Origin: Xenopus tropicalis
Lineage: Eukaryota > Chordata > Amphibia > Anura > Pipidae
Assembly (NCBI RefSeq): GCF_000004195.4
Contig: NC_030680.2
Coordinates: 139,251,545 to 139,315,544 of the forward strand
DNA: 64,000 nucleotides
Direction of reading: 5' to 3'
The position numbers and the translations under genes were made by a program. Below, piece after piece: positions 54,394 to 64,000 of this stretch. The notes beneath the pieces are model-generated. The model was given only the letters and a program-made list of their open reading frames with translations, searched no databases and was not told the origin of the DNA. Numbering within the stretch: the stretch's first letter is position 1; the number at the start of each line of letters is the position of its first letter.

Positions 54394-54989
54394 AGTTCAC
54401 ATTTTGATAAATCTTAGCTTCATTAAATTACAAGTGTTGGTATTGGCACACTAGAGGGGTAGGCTGCCATACTGACGACTATGTAATAGATTTTCACAGA
54501 GCTGTAACTGGGAACACTCGGGCTCAGCGAGCACACCAGAAATGCATTAGCAAATATCTGAAAGGACCCACCCCGGCCCACCAATAGAAAATGAGTAATG
54601 ACTGCATGTTTGTAACAGCCGCATTCTATGTGCCTTTCCAAAGGTGAAAATTTCCGACTCACTATATGGCGAGCGAGAAATCTAGTCCAGCGCTGGGTCT
54701 CACCCCTAGATGCCTGGTCTGGCTCAATGGCTCAAACGGTTTATTTCTGGATACAATTGTCCCAGCACCCTGACTGTGTCGGTGTAATGTGGGAATAAGA
54801 TAGCAGGACAAAAGCTGGGCATCCCTGAGTTCTACCTACACATCCCACACCCACCTAAATATACTGTGGCCACTTTGTTTCCAAAAATAAATGCAAGCGA
54901 ATACAGAACCCACTTTAATGAGGGAGGCCCCCACAGAAATATATTTATAGGTGGTTATTATGTAGCTCTGAGACTTGTAGTTGAACATA
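54394..54989. other. Unassigned DNA
   Basis: No gene or repeat is recognised. Confidence 0.4.
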
Positions 54990-55172
54990 CGGGAAGCTAT
55001 ATGTTTGATATCTTTGCTTTACATTTACACACTGAATAACATTCCTATTGGGTTTATTTCATTTTTAAATAATTTTATGAAGACTGGACTGGAAGTATGG
55101 AGATCCAAATTACAGAAGGATCCCTTATCCCAAATACCTCTGGTCCTGAGCATTCTGGATAACAAGTCCCAT
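54990..55172 (+). mobile_element. Remnant of the 113-bp-carrier MITE, without array
   Basis: Contains ATTCCTATTGGGTTTATTTC ATTTTTAAATAATTTT and a right end CCCTTATCCCAAATACCTCT GGTCCTGAGCATTCTGGATA AC, matching the ends of 7794-8341 and 43498-44528, but with less than one tandem unit. Confidence 0.65.
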
Positions 55173-55412
55173 GGCTCTCTCTCAATATATATATATATAT
55201 CTATATATATAGCTAGAAGGTTTTCAAAAGGTGCCCCGGTGCCAGGTACAAGGACTAATAGGTATGCACACTATATGATGTATGGTAGCCTAATGGGCAC
55301 AATTCTGAGCTGCAGAAAAATACTAGATTATCACAATAAACTATAACCCCCCCCCGCTGCCCAAACTAATACTACTCTGACCTCCCCCCTTCCTTTTCCT
55401 CCGTACTCTTAA
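55173..55412. other. Spacer with (AT)n tract
   Basis: An AT dinucleotide tract lies at about 55186-55212. No gene. Confidence 0.5.
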
Positions 55413-55752
55413 GGTGGCCATACACGCACCGATATTATCGTACAAAACCTCGTTTCGTACGATAATCGGTGCGTGTATGGCATGTCAGCGAGCCGACCGA
55501 TATCGCAGGATGCTGCTGAAATCGGTCGGCTCGCCGATCGGCCAAGTTAGAAAATTTTGATCGGGCGCCATAGAAGGCGCCTGACCAAAATTCTCCCTTC
55601 AGAGCTGAATCGGCAGAAGGAGGTAGAAATCCTATTGTTTCTACCTCCTTACCTGCCGATTCAGCCCTGAATGGTGTGTGGCGGATCTGACGATGTTTCG
55701 TGCGACCGACGGTCGTACGAAACATCGTGAGATCGCCACGTGTATGGCCAGC
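55413..55752 (+). mobile_element. Multi-hairpin MITE, best preserved copy
   Basis: The left end GGTGGCCATACACG after TTAA (55409-55412) and the right end CGTGTATGGCCAGC before TTTA (55753-55756) are inverted. Between them lie consecutive hairpins: about 55426-55475 (CACCGATATTATCGTAC... GTACGATAATCGGTG), 55490-55535 (GAGCCGACCGATATCG... CGGTCGGCTC), 55562-55585 (GGCGCC... GGCGCC), 55603-55665 (GCTGAATCGGCAG... CTGCCGATTCAGC) and 55690-55730 (ACGATGTTTCGTGCGACCGA... GTACGAAACATCGT). Non-coding. A decayed relative is at 32715-33006. Confidence 0.9.
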
Positions 55753-55756
55753 TTTA

Positions 55757-56201
55757 CTTACCTGTATACTAAAAGACCTTGGTTCAATTCCCCTCCTACT
55801 AACTTCTTACTATCTCTTTAATTAACAGAGAAAAGAGCCTCATAAAACTGCAAGGTGCACAGTTTGACTCCTCTTCAACAATCCTAAATCCTTTCATGGT
55901 TGGGCTCCCTCCCCCCCAGGCACCATCTCTCTTTCTCTCCCTAATGTTCTACCCTCTTTTTATCAGTCTTTCAGTTCAACATCCCCCTCCCAAAGACATA
56001 TGGTAGGAGCTCAGATCTCTCAGGAAAGAGTGCAAGAGGGTAGTGTGATTGGGCACGGGGGAGTAGCAGGGAGTGAGTGATAGTGTGGTACAGCATAGCA
56101 CATGTATTATCAGCTCGGGCTCTAACAACAACAATGTATCTAACAGAGTTTCATATTAACTGTAATAATTACACAGATACATGATCCTACACAACTGCCA
56201 T
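55757..56201. other. Unassigned DNA
   Basis: A minus-strand CAG|GTAAGTAAAG donor match at 55757-55762 pairs with a good acceptor (TCTTTTCTCTGTTAATTAAAG) about 54 bp upstream, but the donor overlaps the MITE edge and the short open frame is unremarkable, so no exon is called. Confidence 0.35.
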
Positions 56202-57203
56202 GTTCTCTGTAACCAAATAAAGGCACAAGGCTGGAGGGAACTCTACGTATAACTCACATATTATAAGTATGTACCCCCAACTGTAAAATATAAGGATATT
56301 ACAAGTCCCTGAGGGGTTCTGTGACCATATAAAGGCACAAGGCTGCAGGCTGAGTTATACAGGGAACTCTGAGTATCACTCATGTATTATAAGGGATAAT
56401 GTACCCCCTACTGTAAATGATAAGGATATTAGCAGTCACTGAGGGGTTCTGTGCCCATATAAAGGCACAAGGCTGCAGGCTGAGTTATACAGGGAACTCT
56501 GAGTATCACTCATGTATTATAAGGGATAATGTACCCCCTACTGTAAATGATAAGGATATTAGAAGTCACGGAGGGGTTCTGTGCCCATATAAAGGCACAA
56601 GGCTGCAGGCTGAGTTATACAGGGAACTCTGAGTATCACTCATGTATTATAAGGGATAATGTACCCCCTACTGTAAATGATAAGGATATTAGCAGTCACT
56701 GAGGGGTTCTGTGCCCATATAAAGGCACAAGGCTGCAGGCTGAGTTATACAGGGAACTCTGAGTATCACTCATGTATTATAAGGGATAATGTACCCCCTA
56801 CTGTAAATGATAAGGATATTAGCAGTCACTGAGGGGTTCTGTGACCATATAAAGGCACAAGGCTGCAGGCTGAGTTATACAGGGAACTCTGAGTATCACT
56901 CATGTATTATAAGGGATAATGTACCCCCTACTGTAAATGATAAGGATATTAGCAGTCACTGAGGGGTTCTGTGCCCATATAAAGGCACAAGGCTGCAGGC
57001 TGAGTTATACAGGGAACTCTGAGTATCACTCATGTATTATAAGGGATAATGTACCCCCTACTGTAAATGATAAGGATATTAGCAGTCACTGAGGGGTTCT
57101 GTGCCCATATAAAGGCACAAGGCTGCAGGCTGAGTTATACAGGGAACTCTGAGTATCACTCATGTATTATAAGGGATAATGTACCCCCTACTGTAAATGA
57201 TAA
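56202..57203 (+). repeat. 130-bp satellite array B, about 7.7 copies
   Basis: Same 130-bp unit and orientation as the array at 36504-37330. The first unit (56202-56300) is clearly diverged; the rest are nearly identical to each other and to array A. It shares the AGAAGTCAC variant with array A (here with an extra change, AGAAGTCACGG) and has private GTGACCATATAAAGG units. It ends sharply after CTGTAAATGATAAG. Confidence 0.96.
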
Positions 57204-58500
57204 GTTGCCTCTACTACTATCTATGGGAATTGCTTAGTAACACCAGTACTGCCCATATTCTTGAAGCACAAGCCTGAAGGCACTTTTGAACACATTTCCA
57301 AGCAAGAACAGTGTGAGGGTGTCAGTAGGCAAGTCCCCTGGATATGTTGGATAGGGGGGGACATAATAGGCTGCTGGTGCCTGGTCTAACCAACCCCCAA
57401 TAGGCAGCTCAGAGAGTCCCCAACCACTAACAAGAGTGAGTGGGAAAATGTACCGGTCACACACGAGCGCACAGACAGACAATGGGTCAAGGATCTGCAG
57501 TCAAAGGTGGATCAAGCTCCAGGCTAAATGAGAGCTTTGTCAGCACTGACTGGAAAGGTTTAAATTGAAAGGAATTAATGAGTATTGTTTTTAGTTCCTG
57601 CCCCTTTAACAGAGACTGCCTGTTTTTGCTCTGTACAAGCCTTTTTCCTAAAAAAACAAAAAACAAAAATAGTTGGCGTTGATGTTATTTTTGCCCAGCC
57701 TGAATTAGCATATACGTCAAATGAACGATTTAGCTGAGGGGGTTTGCAGCATGGCATCATTATGACAGATATTACATAATGGAATTAAAGGGCCGGTACA
57801 CGTCCGCGCTGGCTTTCCCACAGTACCTTGTATTATACATAACAAAAGGCCTCTGTGGCCGCACTGAGTTTATCCAGCCGTCACCAAGGCAAAGCCGGGG
57901 AGTTAACTGCATTCAGAAGCGTTTAATCATTAGACCCTACAAGGCCACGGGGGCAAAGCAGTGGCATATTTAGCCGGGGCAGGCTGGTGGCGGCCAGATG
58001 TTAAAGTTTACATGAAGCCTGCACAGACCTGAGATTCTGCACTCAATACCCCAACTGTAAATTCCTGCAATTTAAAAATCATGCCTGTAACTGCTGGAGA
58101 TTTGGTTTCTGGTAGCCACCTGGCCAGTACCAGCCAAGGTGACCCGTCCCTATTCCATTTTATCCTCCTGCCCCTCTATCAACCCACCCTACCCACCAAA
58201 TTCCTGCCTCATCCGCCCCTTACGTACCATCACCCAGCCCCTTAATATCAATATCCCACTCTCTTACTGTCCCATGTCCTCCCCTATTTTTAAAAATGTG
58301 CGAGGGTAGTGGGACGAAAAACTATGGTCCATCCATAACACACTAAACATTGCTATAAAGGTAAACTTTCCCTTTAAATTTGTGTTGAGCTAATATAGCA
58401 CCTTGGCTTCCACCTCAGATGAAATGTCCCAAATTGTGACATAATAGTCCCTTCTGGTATTTCCCCAGACTATTGCTCATAAGTGCCAGTGGGATCCTTG
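57204..58500. other. Unassigned DNA
   Basis: No gene is recognised. 57770-57965 is repeat-free and CpG-containing (GGGCCGGTACACGTCCGCGC, AAGCGTTTAATCATTAGACC) and is a weak candidate for conserved non-coding sequence. A T2-type end (TTTCCCTTTAA) lies at 58367-58377. Confidence 0.35.
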
Positions 58501-59040
58501 CACCCCTCCGGTGGCCATCCAATCACTGTGAGCATGTCGAGGTGTCACTTATCTGAGAGCCACGCCCATTAATACATAAATCTGTAGCCCTCCAGCTACA
58601 TATCGACAGCTCTTCTGCAGGAGGGCTACACAATACATACTCACTAATACAGGGTATAGGCCCAGTCCCACTGGTCTTTGCCCGCGTTGCAACATCTGAT
58701 GGCAACATCGCCGGGTACAGCTGGTAGGAGAGGGTTTCATGGCATCTGTTAGACAGCCCAGGGCAGAGCAAGTCAGGCATTTCACACTAACTGTATTTCC
58801 CCAGGCAGTGGAAGGCATTTTACAGTGCCCATGTGGCACAAATATTGACATGACAGCGGCATTCATGCGTGAAATGTGACATGCCTGGAGAGCAGCGCAT
58901 TCGCAGGCACAGCCTTCCCTGCACAAGGGCAACTATCCGCTTCCCGCGTGGAGAAGGCTAGCGACAGCTGAGCGTGACCAAACTGCCAATATGTCTGGCA
59001 CCCAAGCAAGAGACTAAGAAGCCCAAGCCGAGCAGCACAC
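58501..59040. other. Unassigned DNA
   Basis: A 127-codon minus frame (58932 to 58549) has no recognisable similarity and no splice sites. Nothing else is seen. Confidence 0.35.
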
Positions 59041-59545
59041 AATCACGCTGGCGCGCAGTATCCTGTGGCTCCCTAAATGATTTAGTCACAGCCAGGGGTG
59101 GATATGAGTTTGCTTCAGGCTTGAAAACATGGTGTAGTGTTATTAAATCAGAGCGTGATTTTCTCTTTGATTTTTCACACAAAGCAGCAGCCCTGCCCTG
59201 CTTTATGGCTGAGATTCTACCTATCATTATAATAGCATCAGGCCACAGGGGTCAGAGATTCAGAGATCAGAAAACCACTGTTTACTTTTCTTATTCCATC
59301 CCCTTATGCATATTCATCACGTTGCGCCCAGAATAAATTACCCCTTTTGCCATTGGTGCCGATGGCCCAGAGTACTAATGGCCGCCTGAAATCTACAGAG
59401 GGTCATTTCTGACCATTTATGCACCCCAGAACACTTTCCTTTTTGCGGTGTACTCCATTTAAAATCGTAATGGCTTTCACAAGCACACATAATAAATTAT
59501 TACAGCGACCAAGGAATTCATTATCAGACAGTCGCTGCATGGCAC
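59041..59545. promoter_or_regulatory. Candidate conserved non-coding element (speculative)
   Basis: The stretch is free of every repeat family found in the window, has moderate GC and is dense in homeodomain-like TAAT/ATTA cores (AATGATTTAGTC, ATAAATTACC, GTAATGGC, AATAAATTATTACAG), plus ATGCATATTCAT (octamer-like) and CTTTGATTTTTC (TCF-like). No open frame bounded by splice sites explains it. Its status as an enhancer is inferred from composition only. Confidence 0.2.
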
Positions 59546-59734
59546 ACAGTGGCTATGGGGCCAGGGCACTGCAGTACATTTTTGGTGGATCATAGCTGGT
59601 TGCTATGGGCAATTTACTGGGCAATTTACTTGCTTTTGTATGTATGCAAATCCTATGGATCATTTCAGACCAGCCCTGTTAGTATGATTGTCCTATGGAT
59701 CACTTCATTCATATGGATCACTGCATTCGATTGG
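59546..59734. other. LINE insertion flank with short duplications
   Basis: CTATGGATCA occurs at about 59653 and 59694, with a near copy ATATGGATCA at about 59711. A related CTATGGATCAG with CCAGCCCCGTT lies just after the LINE at 61081-61101, so part of this flank may be a diverged target duplication. Confidence 0.45.
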
Positions 59735-60776
59735 TCTCCGTAGTCAGGCTGCATCCTGGATCTCTTCCTACCTCTCTAACCGGTCATTCACTGTCTCCTA
59801 CGCTAACAAAACCTCATCTCCAGTCCCTCTTAATGTGGGGGTACCCCAAGGCTCTGTACTTGGGCCGTTGCTGTTCTCCCTTTACACGCTGTCTTTGGGA
59901 GACCTTATCCGTTCATTTGGCTTCAAATACCATCTATATGCTGATGATACCCAAATTTACTTTTCGACCCCTTCATTAACAGTTGAAACTGAGACTCAAA
60001 TCTCTAACTGCCTCCTGGCTATCTCCAATTGGATGAACCAACGCCACCTCAAACTCAACCTAACAAAAACTGAACTAATGATCTTTCCGCCTAAACCTGG
60101 TCCTACTCCCCCCTTTTCTATCTCTATTGAAGGCACCCTCATCAACCCTGTCAATTCCATGCGTTGTTTGGGGGTGATCTTTGACTCCAGTCTCTCCTTC
60201 TCTGACCATACTAACACCACTGTCAAAACCTGTCACTTTTTCTTACGCAATATTGCCAAAATTCGTCCCTTTCTTTCTACTGTAACAGCTAGGCTGCTCA
60301 TGCATGCCCTCATCCTATCCTGACTTGACTATTGTAACCTGCTGCTAACTGGCCTCCCTAATTCCCATCTTTCCCCCCTACAGTCTATATTAAACACTGC
60401 TGCCAGAATTCTCCTCCTCTCATCCAGGAGAGTTCAGGCCCCTCCCCTGCTAAAGGCCTTATCATGGCTTCCTGTTAAACAAAGAATAGTTTACAAACTC
60501 CTTCTCTTAATCTTCAAAGCCCTCCATTCCTCTGCTCCTCACTACATCTCTTCCCTGGTGTCTCCGCACGTTCCTGGCCGTCTCCTTCGTTCCTCGCAGA
60601 GCAACCGTTTGGTTGCGCCCCCCACTACTACTGCTGTTTCCCGCCTTAAATCCTTCTGCCTGGCTGCCCCTTACATTGGGAATGCCCCCCCTGATGTCCT
60701 CCGGAGAGAATCCTCCCTCAGTCTTTTTAAAACTAAACTTAAAGACTACCTTATGGAGCACTCGCCCAGCACCTGA
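59735..60776 (+). pseudogene. LINE reverse transcriptase fragment with one internal stop
   Basis: In one frame the sequence encodes, in order, SSYLSNRSF, the [13 protein letters not shown] motif, the active-site YADDTQIY (codons at 59937-59960), [16 protein letters not shown] and MRCLGVIFD. It then meets TGA at 60321-60323 and continues in the same frame with LDYCNLLLTGLP and on to a natural stop at 60774-60776. The only disruption seen is this TGA, at the place where relatives have Arg (SRLDYC), consistent with CGA to TGA by CpG deamination. The N-terminal part of the protein is missing, so no product is expected. Confidence 0.9.
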
Positions 60777-61081
60777 TCTGGAAACTGGCACTTATACTGT
60801 AATGTCACCCACTGTGACCTATAGCACTTATATTTGCCTATTTGTGTCTGTTAGTTACCCTCCCATATAGATTGTAAGCTCTACGGGGCAGGGACCTCCT
60901 TCATCTTGTGTTTCTGACTCTTATTGCAACTGTACCTTGTATTTATTTGTATTTATTGCTGTACTTTGTATTTATCCATTATCTTTAACCCCCCCTGTCT
61001 GTATTAATGAATTCTACTGTACAGCGCTGCGTACATAAGTAGCGCTTTATAAATAAAGATATACATACATACATACATACC
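59735..61081 (+). mobile_element. 5'-truncated CR1/L2-group LINE
   Basis: The copy holds the central and C-terminal part of a reverse transcriptase, then a 3' region with AGATTGTAAGCTCTACGG GGCAGGGACC, CAGCGCTGCGTACATAAGTA GCGCTTTATAAATAAAG and a short (ATAC)n tail. A simple-repeat tail in place of poly-A, the YADD catalytic motif and the LDYCN / LQSILNTAAR C-terminal region fit CR1/L2-type elements. Endonuclease and ORF1 are absent because of 5' truncation. It is a recent-looking but dead copy. Confidence 0.93.
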
Positions 61082-61206
61082 AGCCCCGTTCTATGGATCA
61101 GTTATGCCCAATCTGGTTGGCATAGATGCAGCTATTAATCCATATACATACCTCCCAGGAAAGTACAATACCCAAAACACAGAGATAGGCTTCTCGGCTC
61201 TGTAAA
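61082..61206. other. Flank of LINE
   Basis: No gene. See the entry at 59546 for the related flank sequence. Confidence 0.4.
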
Positions 61207-61330
61207 GGCGGCTATACACACTACAAGGAATTCTTTACCCTATCTGGCGATTCAGCATTAACATTTCAATGTTCGGTTACCTACAAAGGCTCCTGTTAAA
61301 AATATTCAGTCCTGCCCGACTGACAAGGTG
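61207..61330. mobile_element. Degraded copy of the 5966-6188 MITE
   Basis: Shares GGCGGCTATACACACTACAA, GGAATTCTTTACCCTATCTG, GATTCAGCATTAAC and AGTCCTGCCCGACTGACAA with 5966-6188. The right terminus is not recognisable. Confidence 0.6.
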
Positions 61331-64000
61331 ACGGGTATCCAAGGCTTTTTACCGATATCAATCACCTCATCTCCCACCATACGCACACTGGATATCATTT
61401 AGTGGGTTTTATTTTCTACCTTTTTCCTGTGGACCTGCTGCTATAGGAACACATTTGTATAGCAATAAGGCAGGAACCCTTGTTCTGTAGGTGCCCAAGG
61501 TATAACTAGCGGTAGGTAAGTAGGTAGAGGCACCAGCTCTATGGAGAAAGTCCTTGGTGCTTTGCCCTGAATGCCAAACCAACAGGCCACGGGCACCTGT
61601 TCTGCTGTGTTTCAGGTTCATCGCAGCCAGGAATGTGACCTCCACACTAGTGAGGAGTCCTGGAAATACTTTGGATTCTTAGAAAGGAAATGGAAACCAC
61701 CAGCCTGCGCTGTGACAGAAGGGCCCAGCCGTTGGATGTGATCACCATGCAGCTTGCAGAGGCCAAACAGGGCCACATGTGCAGCTCGCAGCTTGTACCA
61801 GGGGGCTCTGGGGGTCTAAACTCCATCTGTGCAACCAAACAACCCCTTGTAGTCCACAGCAGTATGGGTGCTGAGGGGCCACACCAGTCCATCACTTCTG
61901 TATCTGTATGAGTAACAGTCAAGTGCTTCCCACATAAGAGGCAGGCAGAAGGTGTAAAAAAGCAGCTACAGATATGTTATCCAGAATCCAGTCTGTTATC
62001 CAGAATGCTTGCAACCTGTAGAGCAAACCCTGCCTACCATAGCTACCTGTCCTTCTCAAACGTACATTGAACTACATCTCCCAGCAGTGCCATGGAGGAT
62101 GGAAGGGCATCATCTCAAAGGCACTGATAAATAAAGCTGAACTGAGGAGAACAGGGAAATTGGTGCCGAGTTGCAGGGTAAGGAGAATCTGCCCATAGGT
62201 ATGTTACTGCCCCAAAAACAGAAAAACCCTTTAGCAAGATGCACTCTAAGTATGAATTATATGAAATATAGAGCCAGGTCCAGCCTTGGGCTAACTGGAC
62301 CTATTGGGCCATGCACCAGCGGGAATAAGCACATAAAGCTGTCCAGGGCACCCTCAACAACCATTGCCTGATAATGTTGCTATGTGTCCAGGGACATTAA
62401 ACACAAAGTAGGCACCGCATTCATACAGCTACCCCAGGGTACTCACGGTGTATAGTGTGCTTGAGGGGCTAATAATTACTGTCTCACACTGTATATAGTG
62501 TGTCAGTGCTCAATGCTTAGGGGCCACACTGTGCCATGAAATGTTGGGGGCTAATGGAACAAGAGAAAGGGAGGTGAAAAGAGTTATAGGGTTATAACAT
62601 CAGTCTCAGAGCGAGAGACAGGGCTTATTTTCCCACCCAGCCCTTGAACCCTGTGCCAACTGCCAACACCTTGTTTAGGGGGCCCCTGCCAAAATAGTCC
62701 TAATTAGGCCCCGCAGTTTATAAGTCCGGCCCTTTATAGAGCACACGCGTATATGCTTTGAGTATTGATTATACTGTATAAAGTGAAAACGCATCCCCGC
62801 CATGTTTCAGCCCACTAGGGATCTTCACCTGAGTTTGCCCAGATTATCGCTATGGGCATTCAAGGGCAGCACTAGCTGGTAGTTTGATGCACTCAGTTCT
62901 GAGCCAATAGCGCCATGCATCAGTTGGCTGCCTATGGCTGGAAGGCTGGCATTACCCAGTCGTAGACGGGAAAAGTGATGTCAGAATGCTGTAAAGACAA
63001 TGGATGAGCAATCTACAAAGGAATGCGAGGGCCAATTCAGACAACACTTGAGCCCATAAGAGATACAGACCTGTTGTAACCTTCAAACAAGCACACTCAC
63101 ATGAGACACAGGGGCAATAAAGCCCAAAGCAAACAGCTGTATTTAACCTCCTGTGTTGGCTCAGAGGCCAATAACTAATAAACAGTTGCATCTATATGAG
63201 TGTTCTAACTTGCCCCAGCCATCCCAGGGGCTAGGGGCACTAATCAACAGAGCTTCTCCTGTGCTGATGGGGTCCTTTAAGGCTCAACACTAATATCAAC
63301 ACAAACAGTGGGTGCTGGACGGCCCTATGGGGTGGTCTTTGTCTTGTGCAGAGGTTCCCAAACCACGGGAAGCAATGGAAAGGGGGTCCCAGACTGAAGG
63401 CCACTTAGGGAATGAGGTTTGTTGTGAATGCTTTTTGCCCTGAGTAACAACGATTCTTACCATTACCAAGCTTCTGTACAAGATAATGTGGGCCCTAAAC
63501 ACATGTTTGAAGGGGAGCTTTGAACCAAAAACAAAAACCCACATGTCAAGACTTGCTGTTCCCAAATACAAGGGCTGGCAGAGGATGCTGGGAGGTGCAG
63601 GTCACACCACCAATTATTCGACAGTAAGGACGGCAGGGTTCACTGGGCACTGGGTATGGAGAATTGCCACTGCCTATGACAAGATTACGCTGGTGTTGGC
63701 TCTCCTGAGAGTCCCATATGCAGCCCTCCTGCAGTCTCTCAGGTCCGTCCCCCATGGAACTGGCTGAGATAAGGCATGCAGGCAGCAGCAGCTGTTACTG
63801 TGAGGCTGAATAGATGATAAGCAACTCCAGCACCATCCCCCCCCCCCCCCCCCCCCCCAGCTCCACAGCCCATTCACAGCCCCGGAACAATAGGAACAAA
63901 AGAGGATGCCAAGCTTTCTTTTACCCCTTTTTATTTTGCCCACGATGAAGCATTTCTTTTAGTGCAGAGAGTTCAACTAACGCTGCTCAATAGGGGCCGG
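61331..64000. other. Unassigned DNA to window end
   Basis: No gene is supported. Opposed open frames at 61409-61922 lack splice signals and similarity. Remnants of the 113-bp-carrier MITE end (TTATCCAGAATCC, TTATCCAGAATGC) occur at 61977-62008. A C run of about 20 bases lies at 63838-63859, where base calling and assembly may be unreliable. Confidence 0.35.

Noticed and set aside
55785..55800. tRNA B-box-like GGTTCAATTCC
   Set aside because: No A box, no cloverleaf and no SINE head at the proper distance upstream.
55757..55812. 54-bp minus-strand exon with good acceptor and CAG|GTAAGTAAAG donor
   Set aside because: The donor lies on the edge of a MITE target site and the peptide is unremarkable. 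It was kept out, though RNA data could revive it.
61409..61922. Opposed open frames of 73-91 codons suggesting an exon
   Set aside because: No splice sites at frame edges and no recognised similarity.
1..64000. LTR retrotransposons or endogenous retroviruses
   Set aside because: No long direct terminal repeats, primer-binding site or gag/pol-like frames were seen. The only reverse transcriptase belongs to the non-LTR LINE.

Overview
This window is vertebrate nuclear DNA, almost certainly from a clawed frog of the genus Xenopus (X. tropicalis seems more likely than X. laevis, but the sequence alone does not settle it). The main evidence is the repeat set. There are many short inverted-repeat elements with TTAAAGG(R)(R) ends and TTAA-type target sites (the frog T2/Kolobok MITE group), several hAT elements with 8-bp target duplications, a SPIN-type hAT, a V-SINE-like SINE and a 5'-truncated LINE of the CR1/L2 group. 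Codon-dense genes, bacterial signals and operons are absent. The long open frames are by-products of tandem repeats whose period is a multiple of three or which lack stop codons.

No complete protein-coding gene is visible. The best genic signal is a 66-bp candidate cassette exon on the minus strand (23113-23178) with strong splice sites and one open phase. A weaker candidate first exon lies at 11115-11171 (minus). The window therefore looks intergenic or deeply intronic.

Layout. 1-8 kb: MITEs (146-343, 346-726, 755-1090, 1656-1974, 3199-3624, 5085-5757 with a nested hAT, 5966-6188) in otherwise unrecognised DNA. 7.8-18.3 kb: a MITE carrying a 113-bp tandem repeat, a 58-bp minisatellite, a GATA microsatellite, two small MITEs, a T2 MITE, a 48-bp minisatellite and a hAT fragment with a 32-34-bp minisatellite. 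19.9-29 kb: SINE and hAT fragments, a 50-bp minisatellite, the candidate exon, a hAT with 58-bp repeats, a 101-bp array and a C-rich array. 29.5-46 kb: T2 MITEs, hairpin-rich MITEs, a 130-bp satellite array, a hAT nested in a hairpin MITE, and a second 113-bp array. 46.4-48.4 kb: a 30-bp minisatellite of about 68 copies. 49-64 kb: more MITEs, the SPIN-like element, the SINE, a second 130-bp array and the LINE.

Tandem arrays make up roughly 12 kb, close to a fifth of the window. Several of them lie inside identifiable transposons (7794-8341, 17540-18303, 24936-25770, 40220-41193, 43498-44528). That is the main theme here: DNA transposons acting as carriers or nurseries of minisatellites, followed by local amplification, higher-order duplication and inversion. 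Boundaries were read by eye. Family names come from knowledge of terminal motifs, without any database search.
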